Positions 28,508 to 37,689 of a DNA stretch of 64,000 bases are shown here, one piece after another. Made by a program: the position numbers and the translations under genes. The stretch spans positions 18,332-82,331 of the forward strand of contig JAFEII010000020.1 in assembly GCA_017495165.1 (NCBI GenBank). The letters are read 5' to 3'. Position 1 is the first letter of the stretch, and every line of letters starts with the position of its first letter. The notes beneath the pieces are model-generated. The model was not told the origin of the DNA, did not search any database, and worked only from the letters and a program-made list of their open reading frames with translations. The DNA is from Hydromonas sp. (GTDB taxonomy: Bacteria > Pseudomonadota > Gammaproteobacteria > Burkholderiales > Burkholderiaceae).

Positions 28508-31471
28508 TTAGTTTTCATACGCACTCAACCCCGATATATCGCGCCCTGCCGCATCTTTTTTAAGCAAAGGCATGAGCTGTTGCACCAATGCCAGCTCTTG
28601 ATTGGCGCGTTCTTTCCAACCCAAATCCAATGGCGCCATGATGTCGGTGAGTAAATCACCGTCCAAAATCATGCGTTCCATCGTGCGGTCAAAAAAATGT
28701 TGTACCGATGAGGCCGCCAAACCAAACTGTTGGGCGATGGCGCTGATTTCACGGGCGCGTTTGTCACGCTTGAATGCCTCAAAACCTGCAAGAATCTGTT
28801 CTTTGGTGCGCCCTTGGCCTTTGGTGAGCGTGTTGAGATAGGCCTCTAAATCGTCGCGCTGGTCGATGAATTGGCTGTCTGAGGCGATGAGGCTGATGAT
28901 TTGCGCAAGGCTTAAATGAAGCCGTGGTTTTTCTTGGGTGTAATTGGCCATCAAACCCATGATGTAGTCGTAATCAATCAGGGCGGAGGCGAATAACACA
29001 AACTCAAAATCGAGCTGTTGAATCGGTAGATTGTCTGGCTCACATGCTTGTTGGGCTTTGAGCTGCTGCGCGGTGCTAAGGTATTGCCCTTTGAAGGCAC
29101 GTAAATCATCGACGGGCAAGATGGCTTGAATGGTTTGCGCTTGCGCTTCGGTAAGGTCGGTGTATTGATCCAACTGGGTTTTATAACGTTGCACTTCTTT
29201 GAATAAATTGATGAACTGCGCACGTGCGGTGTCGCCTTTGAGATTGGCAATTTGTGCGGGTTCAGCGGCCAAACCTTGTTCGGCCATAAACGCGCTGAGC
29301 TTTTGTACCGCACTGTCAAACTGCTCGAGCACCACGGGTGCTGCGTCCACCAGCCAAATTTTTGCCGCATCCTCCGCCGATTTTTCACCCGAAAATAAGC
29401 CGATGGCAAAGTCCACTTCGTCTTTTTGCCCACGAAAATCCAAAATATTGCCATAGGGTTTGGTGTCGTTGAGCACGCGGTTGGTGCGTGAGAAGGCTTG
29501 TATCAAACCGTGGGTTTTGAGGTTTTTGTCCACATACAAGGTATTGAGGTATTTGGAGTCAAAACCTGTGAGCAGCATGTCCACCACGATGGTGATGTCG
29601 ATTTTGTTGTTGTGAGCAAAGTCTTTATTGAGCCATTGCTGGTTTTTAATGCGGGCTTGCACGTCTTGGTAGTACAAATCAAAATTTGCAATCGTATGGT
29701 TGGTGCGGTACTGCGCGTTGTAGTCCGCCATAATGGCTTGCAGCGCCGCTTTTTTGCCTTCAGGGTTTTCTTGATTATCAATCCGCTCTTGCGTTAAATC
29801 CTCTTGCAGTTGCTTGACATCAGAGCTGCCATCGGCCGGTGGCGAAAACACACAGGCGATATTGAGCGGCGTGACGTCTGGCTGCGTGGCTTGGCAGCTC
29901 GCTTGCAGCTCTTTAAATGTTTGATAGTACTCAATCGCATCGTTAATCGACGCGGTGGCGAAAACCGCATTAAATTTACGCTGTGCTGTGGCATGGTCGT
30001 GTTTGGCAAGTATCGCTTTGACCACCGCCTCTTTGGCCAACGTATCGCCTGCCTTGATGGGGACTTGCTCATCGGGTTTGAAAAAATCCACATGAAAGCG
30101 CAAGACATTGCCATCGTCTATGGCATGCGTGATGGTGTACGCGTGGAGCTCTTTTTCAAAAATATGTTCGGTGGTCAGCATGGTCGCCTCAACACCTTCA
30201 ATTTTTTTGTAGCTTGAGTTTTGCTCAAAAATCGGCGTGCCTGTAAAACCAAACAGCTGGGCTTTGGGGAAAAATTCTTTAATCGCTTGGTGGTTGTCGC
30301 CAAACTGTGAACGGTGACATTCATCAAAAATAAACACCACGCGTTTGTCCTGCAAGGCTTTTAGGCGCTCTTTGTAGTTTTTGGTGCGTGTGCCATCCAA
30401 TGCCAAACCCAGTTTTTGAATGGTGGTCACAATCACTTTGTCGGCGTAGTTGGTGGACAACAGACGACGCACAAGGCTTTCGGTGTCGGTGTTTTGCTCA
30501 ACGCAGTTTTCTTGAAACTTATTAAATTCCTCGCGCGTTTGGCGGTCTAAGTCTTTTCTGTCCACCACAAACAGACATTTTTCAATCTCTGGGCGCTCTT
30601 TGAGCAAAGTGGCCGCTTTAAACGAGGTGAGCGTTTTACCGCTGCCCGTGGTGTGCCAAATATAGCCATTGCCACGATTTTGTTCGATGCAATCGATAAT
30701 CGCCCGCACCGCGTAGATTTGATACGGGCGCATGATGAGCAGCTTTTGCTCCGATTGCACCAAAACCATGTAGCGACTAATCATTTGCCCCAAAGTACAT
30801 TTGGCCAAAAACGCTTGGGCAAAGTCATGCAAATGGGTGATTTTTTTGTTTTGCTCGTCCGCCAAACGATAAATCGGCAAAAATCGTTCATCGGCATCAA
30901 AGCTAAAATGGCGCGTTTCATTGTTGGCAAAATACAAAGTGTCACGTTGATTACTCACAACAAACAACTGCATAAAACACAGCAGCGTTTTGCCATAACC
31001 ATTGCCTGCATCGTTTTTGTAATCGACAATTTGTGCCATGGCGCGGCGCGGGCTAAGCCCCAATGTTTTGAGCTCAATTTGGGTCACAGGAATGCCGTTG
31101 ATGAGCAAAATTACGTCATAACGATGGTGGCTGTTGTCGGTATTGATGCGCAGCTGGTTGATAACTTCAAAGGTGTTTTTGCACCAGTCTTTGAGGTTCA
31201 CCAACGTGTAATTAAGCGGCGTGCCGTCATCACGCGTAAAGGCACTGATTTCGCGCAAATGTTTGGCATTGTCAAACACATTGGGGCTGATGATTTGCTC
31301 TAATAAACGCGCAAACTCACCGTCGGTCAAACGCACCCCATTGAGCGCATCAAAATGCGTCCGAAAATTGGCCTCCAAAGCCAAACGATCGCGAATGTCT
31401 GGGCGATAAATGTATTTAAGCTCAATGAGTTTTTTGATAAAGGTTTGTTCTATTTGTTGTTCGTTGGTCAT
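28508..31471 (-). CDS. hsdR: Type I restriction-modification system, restriction subunit HsdR
   Basis: ATP-dependent translocase and endonuclease. From ATG 31471 (GGGAG Shine-Dalgarno) it is about 987 aa; the frame continues upstream to 31585 without family similarity. The N-terminal nuclease core has D and ExK in YDVILLINGIPVTQIELK (about 123-140). SF2 motor motifs follow: WHTTGSGKTLTSFKA (I), FIFDECHRSQFGD (II), FGFTGTPIF (III), TGFDSKYLNTLYVDK and QAFSRTNRVL (V-VI). A helical C-terminal domain for docking on HsdM-HsdS follows. First gene of the island; all catalytic motifs seem intact. Confidence 0.95.
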   Translation of the reverse strand: MTNEQQIEQTFIKKLIELKYIYRPDIRDRLALEANFRTHFDALNGVRLTDGEFARLLEQIISPNVFDNAKHLREISAFTRDDGTPLNYTLVNLKDWCKNTFEVINQLRINTDNSHHRYDVILLINGIPVTQIELKTLGLSPRRAMAQIVDYKNDAGNGYGKTLLCFMQLFVVSNQRDTLYFANNETRHFSFDADERFLPIYRLADEQNKKITHLHDFAQAFLAKCTLGQMISRYMVLVQSEQKLLIMRPYQIYAVRAIIDCIEQNRGNGYIWHTTGSGKTLTSFKAATLLKERPEIEKCLFVVDRKDLDRQTREEFNKFQENCVEQNTDTESLVRRLLSTNYADKVIVTTIQKLGLALDGTRTKNYKERLKALQDKRVVFIFDECHRSQFGDNHQAIKEFFPKAQLFGFTGTPIFEQNSSYKKIEGVEATMLTTEHIFEKELHAYTITHAIDDGNVLRFHVDFFKPDEQVPIKAGDTLAKEAVVKAILAKHDHATAQRKFNAVFATASINDAIEYYQTFKELQASCQATQPDVTPLNIACVFSPPADGSSDVKQLQEDLTQERIDNQENPEGKKAALQAIMADYNAQYRTNHTIANFDLYYQDVQARIKNQQWLNKDFAHNNKIDITIVVDMLLTGFDSKYLNTLYVDKNLKTHGLIQAFSRTNRVLNDTKPYGNILDFRGQKDEVDFAIGLFSGEKSAEDAAKIWLVDAAPVVLEQFDSAVQKLSAFMAEQGLAAEPAQIANLKGDTARAQFINLFKEVQRYKTQLDQYTDLTEAQAQTIQAILPVDDLRAFKGQYLSTAQQLKAQQACEPDNLPIQQLDFEFVLFASALIDYDYIMGLMANYTQEKPRLHLSLAQIISLIASDSQFIDQRDDLEAYLNTLTKGQGRTKEQILAGFEAFKRDKRAREISAIAQQFGLAASSVQHFFDRTMERMILDGDLLTDIMAPLDLGWKERANQELALVQQLMPLLKKDAAGRDISGLSAYEN

Positions 31472-31566
31472 GCTGACTCCCAATTTGATGTCGTTGCAAT
31501 AATTTTCTGTGAGCTTCAATGAATGAGCCACGCACAATGCCGCGCATTTTAACCTTGATTGAGCGT

Positions 31567-31710
31567 TTACGCGGCTATAACGCACGTGCCCGTATTGTCA
31601 CAGGACAGCATCCAATCTTTGTGCTCAAACGACAGTGAACGCTCACGCGCCACACTGGCAAACGACACAACCGCGCCCATCAACAACGCCACTATTTTTA
31701 ACGTCCACAT
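31567..31710 (-). pseudogene. N-terminal fragment of a DUF1176-family periplasmic protein
   Basis: A 47 aa frame, ATG at 31710 with a GGGGAT Shine-Dalgarno. It has a hydrophobic signal-like start (KIVALLMGAVVSFASVA) followed by FEHKDWMLSCDNTGTC. That stretch strongly resembles the first conserved block of DUF1176 proteins (HKDW...CDNTGTC). Full-length members are roughly 340 aa, so only the beginning is left. The frame stops at 31567, about 95 bp before hsdR. It marks the border of the restriction island and suggests the rest was lost when the island arrived. Confidence 0.65.
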
Positions 31711-31790
31711 AAAATCCCCTTAGATATAAATATCCGTAAATTCAACAACCAACGAGCATGTGCGCTCAAGCACAACGACCGCGCCGAGCC

Positions 31791-33872
31791 TCAAACCTCA
31801 TTTTGAGCGCCCGTTTGCGCAGCCTCACCCTCAATCTTCAACGGCAATTCCTGCTGCCCCGCCTGTTTTGCCAGCATCGCTTTGAGCATTTCAATCCGTT
31901 GGCGCGGCGTGATTTGAGGCACGTTTTTTAGATTTTCGCGTGCGCCATCGATTTCGTGCTTCATTTCTTTCATAAACCGCGAGACTTCACGGTTCTCAAA
32001 CTCACGCCCACGGCGGCGTTTTTGACACCACGTCACGTGCAAACTCAAGCGGGCGCGGGTGATGCCCACATACATGAGCCGCCGCTCTTCCTCAATCCGC
32101 GTTGGGTCTTCCAGCGCTTCGTCGCGCGACATGTGCGGCAACAAGCCCTCTTCAATTCCCACCAAAAACACGTGCGGGTATTCGAGCCCTTTGGAGGCGT
32201 GTAATGTGGACAAACGCACGGTGTCGGCGGCTTCATCGCCTTTGTCCAACATGCTGATGAGCACCATGCTTTGAATCACTTCTGACAGTTTCTTATCGTC
32301 TTCTTCCGCGCGCCGCTTAATCCACGCCATAAAATCAGTGACGTTTTTCCAGCGGTTTTGCGCTTGGCGCTCATCAAATTGGTCATACAAATACAACTCG
32401 TAGCCAATCGCTTTAATCAAATCGTCCAGCACCTCAGCAGCTTCCTCATTGGCGGCGCGCTGTTCAAAATTATTGATAAACTCCGCAAATTCAAGCAGCG
32501 GCTCTAGCTGACGCGGCGTGGAAATGCTCGCAAAACCCGCCTCAAACACGGCCTCAAACAGCGGCACACCGCGCCGCCCCGCGTATTGCCCCAAATGCTC
32601 AAGCGTTGACGAACCAATCCCGCGCTTGGGCGTGGTGACGGCGCGGATAAACGCAGGGTCGTCTTGAATATTGTTGAGCAGGCGAAAATACGCCATGATG
32701 TCGCGGATTTCGGCGCGTTCAAAAAACGACTGCCCGCCCGACATCACATACGGAATGCGGTCTTTGCGCAAAAATTGCTCAAACAAACGCGCTTGATGGT
32801 TGCCGCGATACAAAATTGCGTAGTCCGAAAATTTGGTGTTGTTGGATATTTTGTGCGCCTGTAAACGCATCACGACGTTTTCAGCCTCCTCTTCCTCGTT
32901 CGCCATTGGCAACACTTTAATCGCCTCGCCTTGCCCCAAATCGCTCCAGAGCTTTTTGTCAAACAGTTTGGGATTGTGTCCAATCAGCGCATTGGCGGCA
33001 TTCAAAATACTCACAGTTGAACGATAGTTTTGCTCTAACTTCACCAGTTTTAAACGCGGAAAATCAGTCTGCAATAATTTTAAATTGTCCACCGTCGCGC
33101 CGCGCCACGCATAAATCGCTTGATCATCATCGCCCACCGCCGTAAACATCGCACGCACGCCCGTGAGCAGTTTGAGCAACAAATACTGCACCGTATTCGT
33201 GTCTTGATATTCATCCACCAAAATATAGCGCAGCTTGGCCTGCCAACGGTTGCGCACCTCCTCATTGTTTTGCAACAATTCCACAGGCAAGCGAATCAAA
33301 TCATCAAAATCGACCGCCTGATACGCCGCAATGGTCGCATTGTAATTGGCGTACACCCGCGCAAATTGCAGCTCGTCATTGTCTTTTGCGTCTTTTAAGG
33401 CTTGCTCAGGCGTGACTTGCGAGTTTTTCCACAACGAAATCGTGCTTTGCATCGCCTTAATCATCGCCTTATCCGTCGTCGCGCACAGCTCTTGCAAAAT
33501 CGAAAAACAATCGTCTTGGTCAAGAATCGAAAATTTTTCTTTCAGGTTTAAATGCTTGGCCTCATCGCGCAAAAACCGCACGCCAAACGAGTGAAACGTC
33601 GAAATCGTCAAACCTTTGGTCGAACGATCGCCCATGATTTTCGCCACCCGCTCCACCATTTCCTTGGCCGCTTTATTGGTAAACGTCACCGCCAAAATGT
33701 GCTTGGGCTCATAGCCGCAATCGGTAATCAGCCGCGCAATTTTTTGGGTAATCACCCCCGTTTTGCCGCTGCCAGCGCCTGCCAGCACCAAACACGGGCC
33801 GTCCATATACTCCACCGCCTCCTGCTGTTGCGGGTTCATTTTCATTTTTTTAGGGTTTGCGTGGGTTGCCAT
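31791..33872 (-). CDS. rep: ATP-dependent DNA helicase Rep (UvrD/Rep family, SF1)
   Basis: 3'-5' helicase that helps replication forks pass obstacles. About 693 aa. Motif Q/I region NPQQQEAVEYMDGPCLVLAG followed by AGSGKTGVITQKIA (Walker A), IRLPVELLQNN, LVDEYQDTNTVQY (Walker B), DDQAIYAWRGA, KLEQNYRSTVSILNAAN, TLHASKGLEYPHVFLVG and MYVGITRARLSLHV all present. E. coli Rep (673 aa) begins close to MKMNPQQQ, so a later ATG (33845 or 33839) is possible. None of the starts has a strong Shine-Dalgarno. Confidence 0.93.
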   Translation of the reverse strand: MATHANPKKMKMNPQQQEAVEYMDGPCLVLAGAGSGKTGVITQKIARLITDCGYEPKHILAVTFTNKAAKEMVERVAKIMGDRSTKGLTISTFHSFGVRFLRDEAKHLNLKEKFSILDQDDCFSILQELCATTDKAMIKAMQSTISLWKNSQVTPEQALKDAKDNDELQFARVYANYNATIAAYQAVDFDDLIRLPVELLQNNEEVRNRWQAKLRYILVDEYQDTNTVQYLLLKLLTGVRAMFTAVGDDDQAIYAWRGATVDNLKLLQTDFPRLKLVKLEQNYRSTVSILNAANALIGHNPKLFDKKLWSDLGQGEAIKVLPMANEEEEAENVVMRLQAHKISNNTKFSDYAILYRGNHQARLFEQFLRKDRIPYVMSGGQSFFERAEIRDIMAYFRLLNNIQDDPAFIRAVTTPKRGIGSSTLEHLGQYAGRRGVPLFEAVFEAGFASISTPRQLEPLLEFAEFINNFEQRAANEEAAEVLDDLIKAIGYELYLYDQFDERQAQNRWKNVTDFMAWIKRRAEEDDKKLSEVIQSMVLISMLDKGDEAADTVRLSTLHASKGLEYPHVFLVGIEEGLLPHMSRDEALEDPTRIEEERRLMYVGITRARLSLHVTWCQKRRRGREFENREVSRFMKEMKHEIDGARENLKNVPQITPRQRIEMLKAMLAKQAGQQELPLKIEGEAAQTGAQNEV

Positions 33873-33966
33873 GTGATTCAATTCTTTTTAAAGCGGATAA
33901 AAAATGCACTGCGCCAAGCGAAGTGCATGAAGGGATATAACGACGATATAGAGATAAAAAATTAAA

Positions 33967-34689
33967 TCATTGTGCTGACATCGTGCGCTCCTGATCGAGT
34001 TCGTCAACTTGCCAGCCCTGAAAAATTTTATCGTATCCGCAATGCTTAATAAAAGCAGTAATCCCAACTTCATTAACTTCATTTGAGTTAATTTTATTAA
34101 GTTGGAACTCCCAATCCCCTGTAATGAAACCGTCACGTTTCACAAAAGCAGTTTTTTGAACACCTGCAATAATGTATGAAATCGCATACAAAACAGAATC
34201 GTTGTAAACAACGCCATTAAATCGAAGGCTTGACGTTGTAAGGTGAACATTTCCCTTTGTCATAGCAGCGCCAAAAGCTGAGGCGCGTTTCATTTTTTTA
34301 CACTTTATATTTTTAGAACTTTCGACAAAAAAATCGGCTTCATAAATTTCATCTCGACTCACCTCGTAGCGTTCAGCACCTTTGTAATAACAATAAAACG
34401 CCTTAGTCTCAACTTGAATGGTTTCTAAATTTTTAATTACCTTTGGCGGATTAAACTGCTCAACAGGAATAGTAATTTTATCTTTTGTAATCAAAAAAAC
34501 AGAAAAAATGGTTATGGGTTTGTCTTTGTGATTTGTTATATTTACTTCACTTACCCTTGCCGCAGAAAAGCCGACTACGGAGAACGAATAGGAAACAGAC
34601 ACGCTATAGCCAATTTTTTTCCAAAAGAAATAAATTGAAAATGGGAATAAAACCAAACCAGGCAAAACCTTCAAAAATTCAACGATCAA
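33967..34689 (-). CDS. Hypothetical AT-rich membrane-anchored protein
   Basis: A 240 aa protein of unknown function. Translation most likely starts at TTG 34689, because AAAGGTGGTTTCAA precedes it and no ATG occurs early. One N-terminal hydrophobic segment (LPGLVLFPFSIYFFW, about 9-23) would anchor it in the membrane. The rest looks like a soluble beta-rich domain (VNITNHKDKPITIFSVFLIT). Codon use is much more AT-rich than in rep and mnmA on either side, pointing to acquisition. It stands alone with about 40 bp to mnmA upstream and 90 bp to rep downstream. Confidence 0.65.
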   Translation of the reverse strand: MIVEFLKVLPGLVLFPFSIYFFWKKIGYSVSVSYSFSVVGFSAARVSEVNITNHKDKPITIFSVFLITKDKITIPVEQFNPPKVIKNLETIQVETKAFYCYYKGAERYEVSRDEIYEADFFVESSKNIKCKKMKRASAFGAAMTKGNVHLTTSSLRFNGVVYNDSVLYAISYIIAGVQKTAFVKRDGFITGDWEFQLNKINSNEVNEVGITAFIKHCGYDKIFQGWQVDELDQERTMSAQ

Positions 34690-34730
34690 TTGAAACCACC
34701 TTTATTTATAAATTGCGTTCAAAAAACACC

Positions 34731-35831
34731 CTAAACCAACGGTGACAAATCAGGATTGCCCGCCGTAATAATTCCACCGCCCAAACACACATCGCCATCG
34801 TACAAAACCGCTGATTGCCCTGGGGTGACCGCCCATTGCGGCGCGGCAAATTGCAGTTCAAAGCCATCGGCCAAGCCCACAAATTCACACGCCGAATCCG
34901 CTTGGCGGTAACGGCTTTTGGCGGCAATGCTGCGCTGAGTGGGCGCGTGTCCTGCCACAAAGCTCACATCTTGTGCATGCAACATAGTGGCGTACAAAGC
35001 AGGTGCATCGTGGCCTTGCGCGACGTACAGCACATTGGCTTTTAAGTCTTTGTGCACCGCAAACCATGGTTCGCCATTGCCCCGTTTGTCGCCGCCAATC
35101 CCGATGCCTTTGCGTTGCCCCAAGGTGTAAAACGACAAGCCCACGTGTTCGCCCACCACGCGGCCGTCCAGCGTTTTCATTTCCCCTTTGTGGGTGGGCA
35201 AATATTGGTTGAGAAAGTCCCTAAATGGGCGCTCGCCAATAAAACAAATGCCCGTGGAATCTTTTTTGGCGGCGTTGGATAAGCCCAATTGATGCGCAAT
35301 GTCGCGCACTTGGGTTTTGGGCATTTCGCCCAATGGAAATAAGGTTTTAGACAGTTGCGCTTGATTTAAGCGGTGCAAAAAGTAGCTTTGGTCTTTGCTC
35401 GCGTCCAAGCCTTTGAGCAGCTCAAACGCGCCATTGCGCTCGCGCACCCGTGCGTAATGGCCTGTGGCAATCAACTCTGCGCCCAAGCCCATGGCGTGGT
35501 CTAAAAACGATTTAAATTTGATTTCGGCGTTGCACAACACATCAGGGTTGGGCGTGCGCCCTGCGCTGTATTCACGCAGAAAGTCGGCAAATACGCGGTC
35601 TTTGTATTCGGTTGCAAAATTCACCGCTTCAATGTCCACGCCCACTTTGTCCGCCACACTCGCCGCGTCCAGCCAGTCTTGGCGGGTTGAGCAGTATTCT
35701 GAGTCGTCATCGTCTTCCCAGTTTTTCATGAACAAACCAATCACTTCATAGCCCTGCTCTTTGAGCAACCAAGCGGTCACGGATGAATCCACGCCGCCCG
35801 ACATGCCCACCACCACACGTTTTTTTGTCAT
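34731..35831 (-). CDS. mnmA: tRNA-specific 2-thiouridylase MnmA
   Basis: Adds sulfur to U34 of tRNA-Lys, -Glu and -Gln using ATP and a persulfide relay. The 366 aa protein has the PP-loop [20 protein letters not shown], the catalytic cysteine pair in [12 protein letters not shown] (about Cys101) and [13 protein letters not shown] (about Cys197), and the C-terminal beta domain with [14 protein letters not shown]. Its ATG overlaps the nudJ stop by 4 bp; nudJ-mnmA is a conserved pair also found in E. coli. Confidence 0.96.
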   Translation of the reverse strand: MTKKRVVVGMSGGVDSSVTAWLLKEQGYEVIGLFMKNWEDDDDSEYCSTRQDWLDAASVADKVGVDIEAVNFATEYKDRVFADFLREYSAGRTPNPDVLCNAEIKFKSFLDHAMGLGAELIATGHYARVRERNGAFELLKGLDASKDQSYFLHRLNQAQLSKTLFPLGEMPKTQVRDIAHQLGLSNAAKKDSTGICFIGERPFRDFLNQYLPTHKGEMKTLDGRVVGEHVGLSFYTLGQRKGIGIGGDKRGNGEPWFAVHKDLKANVLYVAQGHDAPALYATMLHAQDVSFVAGHAPTQRSIAAKSRYRQADSACEFVGLADGFELQFAAPQWAVTPGQSAVLYDGDVCLGGGIITAGNPDLSPLV

Positions 35832-36298
35832 ACCAATCCCCTCAAATCTTTCACCAGCGCCAAATCAAGCCGTTGACCAGCCACATAATCGCGCAAACAC
35901 TGCGCCACAATCGGATTGCGATGAATCGATGCCTGCGCCATGACCTCATCAAACGTCAGCCAAACCGCCTCAATGATGCCTTCGTCCAACTCCGTGTGAA
36001 TTGGCGCATCGCCCACGGTGCCAATAAAGGTTAAACGCAAATACGTCACCGATTTATCGTCTTTGTCCGATACATAAATCCCCAGCAGCGCCGTTGGCGT
36101 GAATTCATAACCCGATTCTTCCAAAACCTCACGCGCACACGCATCAAGCAAAGTTTCGCCCGCCTCCCAATGCCCCGCAGGTTGGTTTAAACGAATGCCG
36201 TTGCGCGCGTGTTCGCGCACCATCAAATACTTGCCATCTCGCTCAATCAGCGCGGCAACGGTGGCGTGCGGGGTCCAAATGGGTTCTCGATGCGGCAT
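35828..36298 (-). CDS. nudJ: Nudix hydrolase NudJ
   Basis: Nudix pyrophosphohydrolase; E. coli NudJ dephosphorylates hydroxymethylpyrimidine pyrophosphate and nucleotides. About 156 aa from ATG 36298, which starts [20 protein letters not shown] as in the family; the open frame extends 51 bp further upstream. The Nudix box is intact: [20 protein letters not shown] then SGYE. It is linked to mnmA by an ATGA overlap. Confidence 0.92.
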   Translation of the reverse strand: MPHREPIWTPHATVAALIERDGKYLMVREHARNGIRLNQPAGHWEAGETLLDACAREVLEESGYEFTPTALLGIYVSDKDDKSVTYLRLTFIGTVGDAPIHTELDEGIIEAVWLTFDEVMAQASIHRNPIVAQCLRDYVAGQRLDLALVKDLRGLV

Positions 36299-36434
36299 GG
36301 TGTGGCTCGGTAAAAAATAATCGCATATTTTATCACGCGAACGCTGCACGTGGCGCGCAGTTCAAGCAAACGGTACAATGCGGTTTTTTAATTGCGCCGT
36401 TCAATCAGCCCACCGTAAAGTAAGCCAAAACCCC

Positions 36435-37592
36435 ATGTCCAAACTCCCCCAACCCTCCCCAGCCCAACAAGCCCGCTCCAGCCAACTGGTGGCGCAGATT
36501 CGTCAAACCATCGCCCAAAACAGTGGCTGGATTCCGTTTGACGATTACATGAACGCCGCGCTGTACACGCCCAATTTAGGCTATTACGCCAGCGAACTGA
36601 GCCCATTCTCCATGCGCGCCGCCCAAGGCGACTTTGTCACCGCGCCCTTGCTCACCCCGCTGTTTGGCGCGTGTTTGGCGCAACAAGCGGTTGAGGTGTT
36701 TGAGCGCACGGGCGCACCGCAGATTTTAGAAATCGGCGCTGGCACAGGCAAACTGGCGGCGGATATTTTAAATCACCTCGCGCAGCTCAATACGCCCGCC
36801 ACGTATTTCATCCTTGAGTTATCCGCCACGTTGCGCGCCGAACAGCAAGCCACCATCGCCCAGCTCGCGCCGCACGCAGCCGCACACGTGACGTGGCTGG
36901 ACACTTTGCCCACCGATTTTGATGGTTTCATCATTGGCAATGAGGTATTAGACGCCATGCCCGTCAAGCTCATCGGCATCAAAAACGGCGCGTGGTTTGA
37001 GCGCGGCGTGACGTGGCACAACGAGCAGCTCATTTTCGCCGACCGCCCAACCACCCAAACCCTGCCCATGAATGATGAATGGCGCACCGCCCTGCAAACC
37101 AGCCACAGCGACTATTTGTCAGAAACCCACGCGCAACAAATCGGTTTTATGACCAGCCTCGCCCACGCGCTGCGCAAAGGCGTGATTGTCATGATTGATT
37201 ACGGCTTTCCCGCCCACGAGTTTTACCACCCGCAGCGCAGCACAGGCACGCTCATGTGCCACATCCAACACGTCGCCCACGCCGACCCGCTGTATTACGC
37301 AGGCGTGCAAGACATCACCGCGCACGTCAATTTCTCTGCCCTCGCCCACATCAACGGCTTACACACCTTGGGTTACGTCAGCCAAGCCAATTTTTTAATC
37401 AACAACGGCTTGCTCGACTTCATCCCCCAGCAACCCGACCCACGCCTCGCGGCCAACCGCGCATTGCGCTTGATGTCAGAAGCCGAAATGGGCGAATTAT
37501 TCAAAGTCATGGCGTGGCACAAAGGCTTAGATTTTAGCGATGATGACACCCTGCAAGGCTTTACACGCGGCGACCGTTTGGCCAGCCTATAA
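36435..37592 (+). CDS. SAM-dependent methyltransferase, MidA/NDUFAF7 family
   Basis: About 385 aa from ATG 36435 (MSKLPQPSPAQQ); an earlier in-frame start at 36378 is possible. Family marks are IPFDDYMNAALYTPNLGYYA, QGDFVTAPLLTPLFGACLA, the SAM motif ILEIGAGTGKLAADIL, and FIIGNEVLDAMPV. Mitochondrial NDUFAF7 dimethylates an arginine of complex I subunit NDUFS2; the bacterial substrate is unproven. It is transcribed away from nudJ and ends at its own terminator. Confidence 0.9.
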   Translation: MSKLPQPSPAQQARSSQLVAQIRQTIAQNSGWIPFDDYMNAALYTPNLGYYASELSPFSMRAAQGDFVTAPLLTPLFGACLAQQAVEVFERTGAPQILEIGAGTGKLAADILNHLAQLNTPATYFILELSATLRAEQQATIAQLAPHAAAHVTWLDTLPTDFDGFIIGNEVLDAMPVKLIGIKNGAWFERGVTWHNEQLIFADRPTTQTLPMNDEWRTALQTSHSDYLSETHAQQIGFMTSLAHALRKGVIVMIDYGFPAHEFYHPQRSTGTLMCHIQHVAHADPLYYAGVQDITAHVNFSALAHINGLHTLGYVSQANFLINNGLLDFIPQQPDPRLAANRALRLMSEAEMGELFKVMAWHKGLDFSDDDTLQGFTRGDRLASL

Positions 37593-37630
37593 AAAAACCG
37601 CGCTGGGTCAATGCCCAACGCGGTTTTTTA
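37591..37630 (+). terminator. Terminator after the MidA-family gene
   Basis: AAAAACCGCG and CGCGGTTTTT form a long stem with an inner TGGG/CCCA pairing, followed by T residues. Symmetrical, so it may also serve transcripts from the right. Confidence 0.85.
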
Positions 37631-37655
37631 TCATCAAACCAAAATGATTCGATTC

Positions 37656-37679
37656 GTAGGGCAGGCATTCATGCCCGCC
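37656..37679. repeat. Short palindrome of the GTAGGG(N)GGCA type
   Basis: GTAGGGCAGGCATTCATGCC followed by CGCC is a compact inverted repeat at the 3' end of the antiporter gene. It resembles a single arm of the repeats near 42.5 kb. Confidence 0.45.
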
Positions 37680-37689
37680 GCACCTTCAC

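Noticed and set aside
23396..31471. Restriction island as part of an integrative element or prophage
   Set aside because: No integrase, recombinase, tRNA border or phage structural gene was found within or next to it in this window; only the truncated DUF1176 gene hints at insertion.
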